From contig CALCJK010000028.1 of NCBI GenBank assembly GCA_937967455.1, positions 1 through 64,000 of the forward strand: a DNA stretch of 64,000 nucleotides, in the 5' to 3' direction. Below the pieces are notes generated by a model. The model was not told where the DNA came from. It was given only the letters and a program-made list of their open reading frames with translations, and made no database searches. Positions 62,720 to 64,000 of this stretch are shown piece after piece (positions within the stretch are counted from its first letter, which is position 1; the number at the start of each line of letters is the position of its first letter). The DNA comes from an uncultured bacterium (GTDB lineage: Bacteria; Bacteroidota; Ignavibacteria; UBA10030; BY39). Position numbers and translations under genes: made by a program.

Positions 62720-63626
62720 AACCTAACTTTCTATAAATTTTTTTAACAATATGTTTTCCATTTGAAAAAAGAATTCCTGATAGGACCAAAGCACCACCCT
62801 GGATTACATGAGTGCCAAGTTTCTCATTCAGAAGAATACCACCCAATATCACGGCAAGTATTGGAGTAATAAAAGCCAATAGAGATAAATAAACTGCTTC
62901 TACTCGCTTAAGCATCCAGAAATAAGTTGAGAATGCGACAACCGATCCAAGAATACCGAGGTATAAAACTGAGCCCACACCTGCAAGATCAAAATGAATA
63001 TTTTTAAAATCTTCAAATAATACAGCGAACAGAAAAAGGACTATCACACCTAATCCCATACCACCGGTATTAAGATGAAAAGCATTTATATTTTCACCAT
63101 ATTTTTTTATCAACACGAGTGATAGAGCTTGAATTACACAACTTGTTATAACTGCAATCATACCATAGAGGGAAAACTTTCCGCTCCAGGAGATGTCCTG
63201 TGAAAATATTAAAAAAATTCCCATAAAACCCAAAAATATTCCAACCATTTTGAATACATTCAATCTTTCACCGGGAAGTAAAAAATGTGAGAATATTCCG
63301 ACTAAAAAAGGATACAAAGCAAAAAGTACGGAAGAGAGTCCTGAAGGTATGTATTGTTGACCCCAGTATACCATTGCGAAAGGTATGCTAAACGACATTA
63401 AACCTGCTACAATATAAATTTTAAGAGAATGGTTATCAATTGGAAGAGGCATTTTACGCAAGGTAATGATAAGATATAAAATCAGAACTGCTACAGTAAA
63501 TCTGAAGGCAGCGCCATAGAAAGGTGGTATACTATTCAAACCCACTTTTATAACTAACCAAGTAGAACCCCATATTAAAGATGCAATAATAAACCCAAGG
63601 CTAATTTTAAATTTTTCACTCAACAT
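62709..63626 (-). CDS. EamA-family (DMT) transporter
   Basis: 305 residues with about ten hydrophobic helices in two EamA repeats (about 10-140 and 155-290). The typical opening is 'GFIIASLIWGSTWLVIKVGLNSIPPFYGAAFRFTVAVLIL', and the second repeat ends 'AFITPILAVILGGILLNEKLGTHVIQGGALVLSGI'. The family exports amino acids or metabolites; substrate unknown. ATG is 2 bases after the era stop and the gene overlaps the M1 peptidase start. Confidence 0.92.
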   Translation of the reverse strand: MLSEKFKISLGFIIASLIWGSTWLVIKVGLNSIPPFYGAAFRFTVAVLILYLIITLRKMPLPIDNHSLKIYIVAGLMSFSIPFAMVYWGQQYIPSGLSSVLFALYPFLVGIFSHFLLPGERLNVFKMVGIFLGFMGIFLIFSQDISWSGKFSLYGMIAVITSCVIQALSLVLIKKYGENINAFHLNTGGMGLGVIVLFLFAVLFEDFKNIHFDLAGVGSVLYLGILGSVVAFSTYFWMLKRVEAVYLSLLAFITPILAVILGGILLNEKLGTHVIQGGALVLSGILFSNGKHIVKKIYRKLGYDK

Positions 63627-63628
63627 AT

Positions 63629-64000
63629 TTAATTAATTTTATAACCTAATCTTTTGAGCCAGGCTTCGCTATCCCTCCACTTTTCTCTGACCTTAACATG
63701 TAATTCTAAAAAGACCGATCTTCCAAGAAATTTTTCAATGTCTTTTCTGGCTTCTTCACCAATTTTTTTAAGTGCAGCACCACTTTTCCCAATTAATATT
63801 GCTTTTTGAGTGGATTTTTCTACATAAATCTCAGCACTTATGAAATCTTTTTTTCCACCACCCTCTCTAAATTCAACAATTTCTACGGTAGTTGAGTATG
63901 GAATTTCCTGTTTATAATTCTGGAAAATTTTTTCTCTTATAATTTCACTAACAAAAAATCTTTCACTTGCATCACTAACTGCATCCAGAGGATAAAATGG
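63629..64000 (-). CDS. era: GTPase Era, C-terminal part (5' end outside window)
   Basis: The minus-strand frame is open from the window edge to TAA at 63629 (124 codons). It gives the end of the GTPase domain linker 'DAVSDASERFFVSEIIREKIF' and the type II KH domain with 'AILIGKSGAALKKIGEEARKDIEKFLGRSVFLELHVKVREKWR' (the GxxG loop is IGKSG). Era binds the 3' end of 16S rRNA during 30S assembly. The GTP-binding motifs lie beyond 64000. Followed by EamA after 2 bases. Confidence 0.93.
   Translation of the reverse strand, partial: PFYPLDAVSDASERFFVSEIIREKIFQNYKQEIPYSTTVEIVEFREGGGKKDFISAEIYVEKSTQKAILIGKSGAALKKIGEEARKDIEKFLGRSVFLELHVKVREKWRDSEAWLKRLGYKIN

Overview
The window is AT-rich (roughly 30% G+C) and tightly packed, with long runs of co-directional genes on the minus strand. 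It looks like chromosome of an Ignavibacteria-type bacterium (Bacteroidota/Chlorobiota side). The pointers are the C-terminal 'NYPNPFN' sorting domain of type IX secretion on an M1 peptidase, a UpxY-like NusG paralogue, a DhnA-type class I aldolase, and the general Ignavibacterium/Melioribacter flavour of the proteins. This assignment is inference from protein character; no search was run.

Layout. 1-1.7 kb: a tyrosine integrase cut by the window edge, a NusG paralogue and tRNA-Arg(TCT), possibly one edge of a genomic island. 1.7-9.4 kb: an AmmeMemoRadiSam operon (radical SAM enzyme, spermidine-synthase-like membrane protein, exported Memo-AMMECR1 fusion), then an AhpD-like protein, a DUF58 protein, a TPR lipoprotein and an asparaginase-like hydrolase. 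9.4-15.8 kb: housekeeping genes (class I FBP aldolase, SmpB, TyrS, pyruvoyl arginine decarboxylase, LuxR-type regulator, lytic transglycosylase, HemL), with clear hairpin terminators. 15.8-29.3 kb: one 12-gene minus-strand operon for a complete type IV pilus-like machine. 29.5-47.3 kb: GT-C/TPR membrane protein, pyruvate kinase, sirtuin, penicillin acylase, DnaG, GdhA, LtaS-like phosphotransferase, glycosyltransferases, MsbA-like ABC exporter, aspartate kinase. 47.4-54.1 kb: a signalling island with one large PAS/GAF histidine kinase, four response regulators, a small coupled lipoprotein and a GC-rich structured intergenic region. 54.1-64 kb: MFS exporter, Nth, two poorly characterised genes, PolX, Dus, M1 peptidase, EamA transporter and the end of Era.

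The most notable system is the pilus-like operon. Read 5' to 3' it encodes two near-identical-headed pilins, PilC, PilB, three pilin-like accessory proteins, PilT, a PilM-PilN fusion, a PilO-PilP fusion, a short secretin and an Ig-repeat lipoprotein. It has a sigma-54-like promoter preceded by an upstream dyad, and ends at a hairpin terminator shared with hemL. Shine-Dalgarno positions fix the starts of the pilin-like genes. None has the usual prepilin leader followed by a hydrophobic segment with Glu at +5; the main pilins begin Met-Gly-Gln-Gln-Gln. No prepilin peptidase gene lies in the window. This suggests a divergent type IV filament whose subunits may not need conventional leader processing.

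A second under-explored system is the AmmeMemoRadiSam operon, in which Memo and AMMECR1 are fused behind a signal peptide, the radical SAM protein carries a Tat-like N-terminus, and the partner is a polytopic membrane protein with a degenerate aminopropyltransferase domain.
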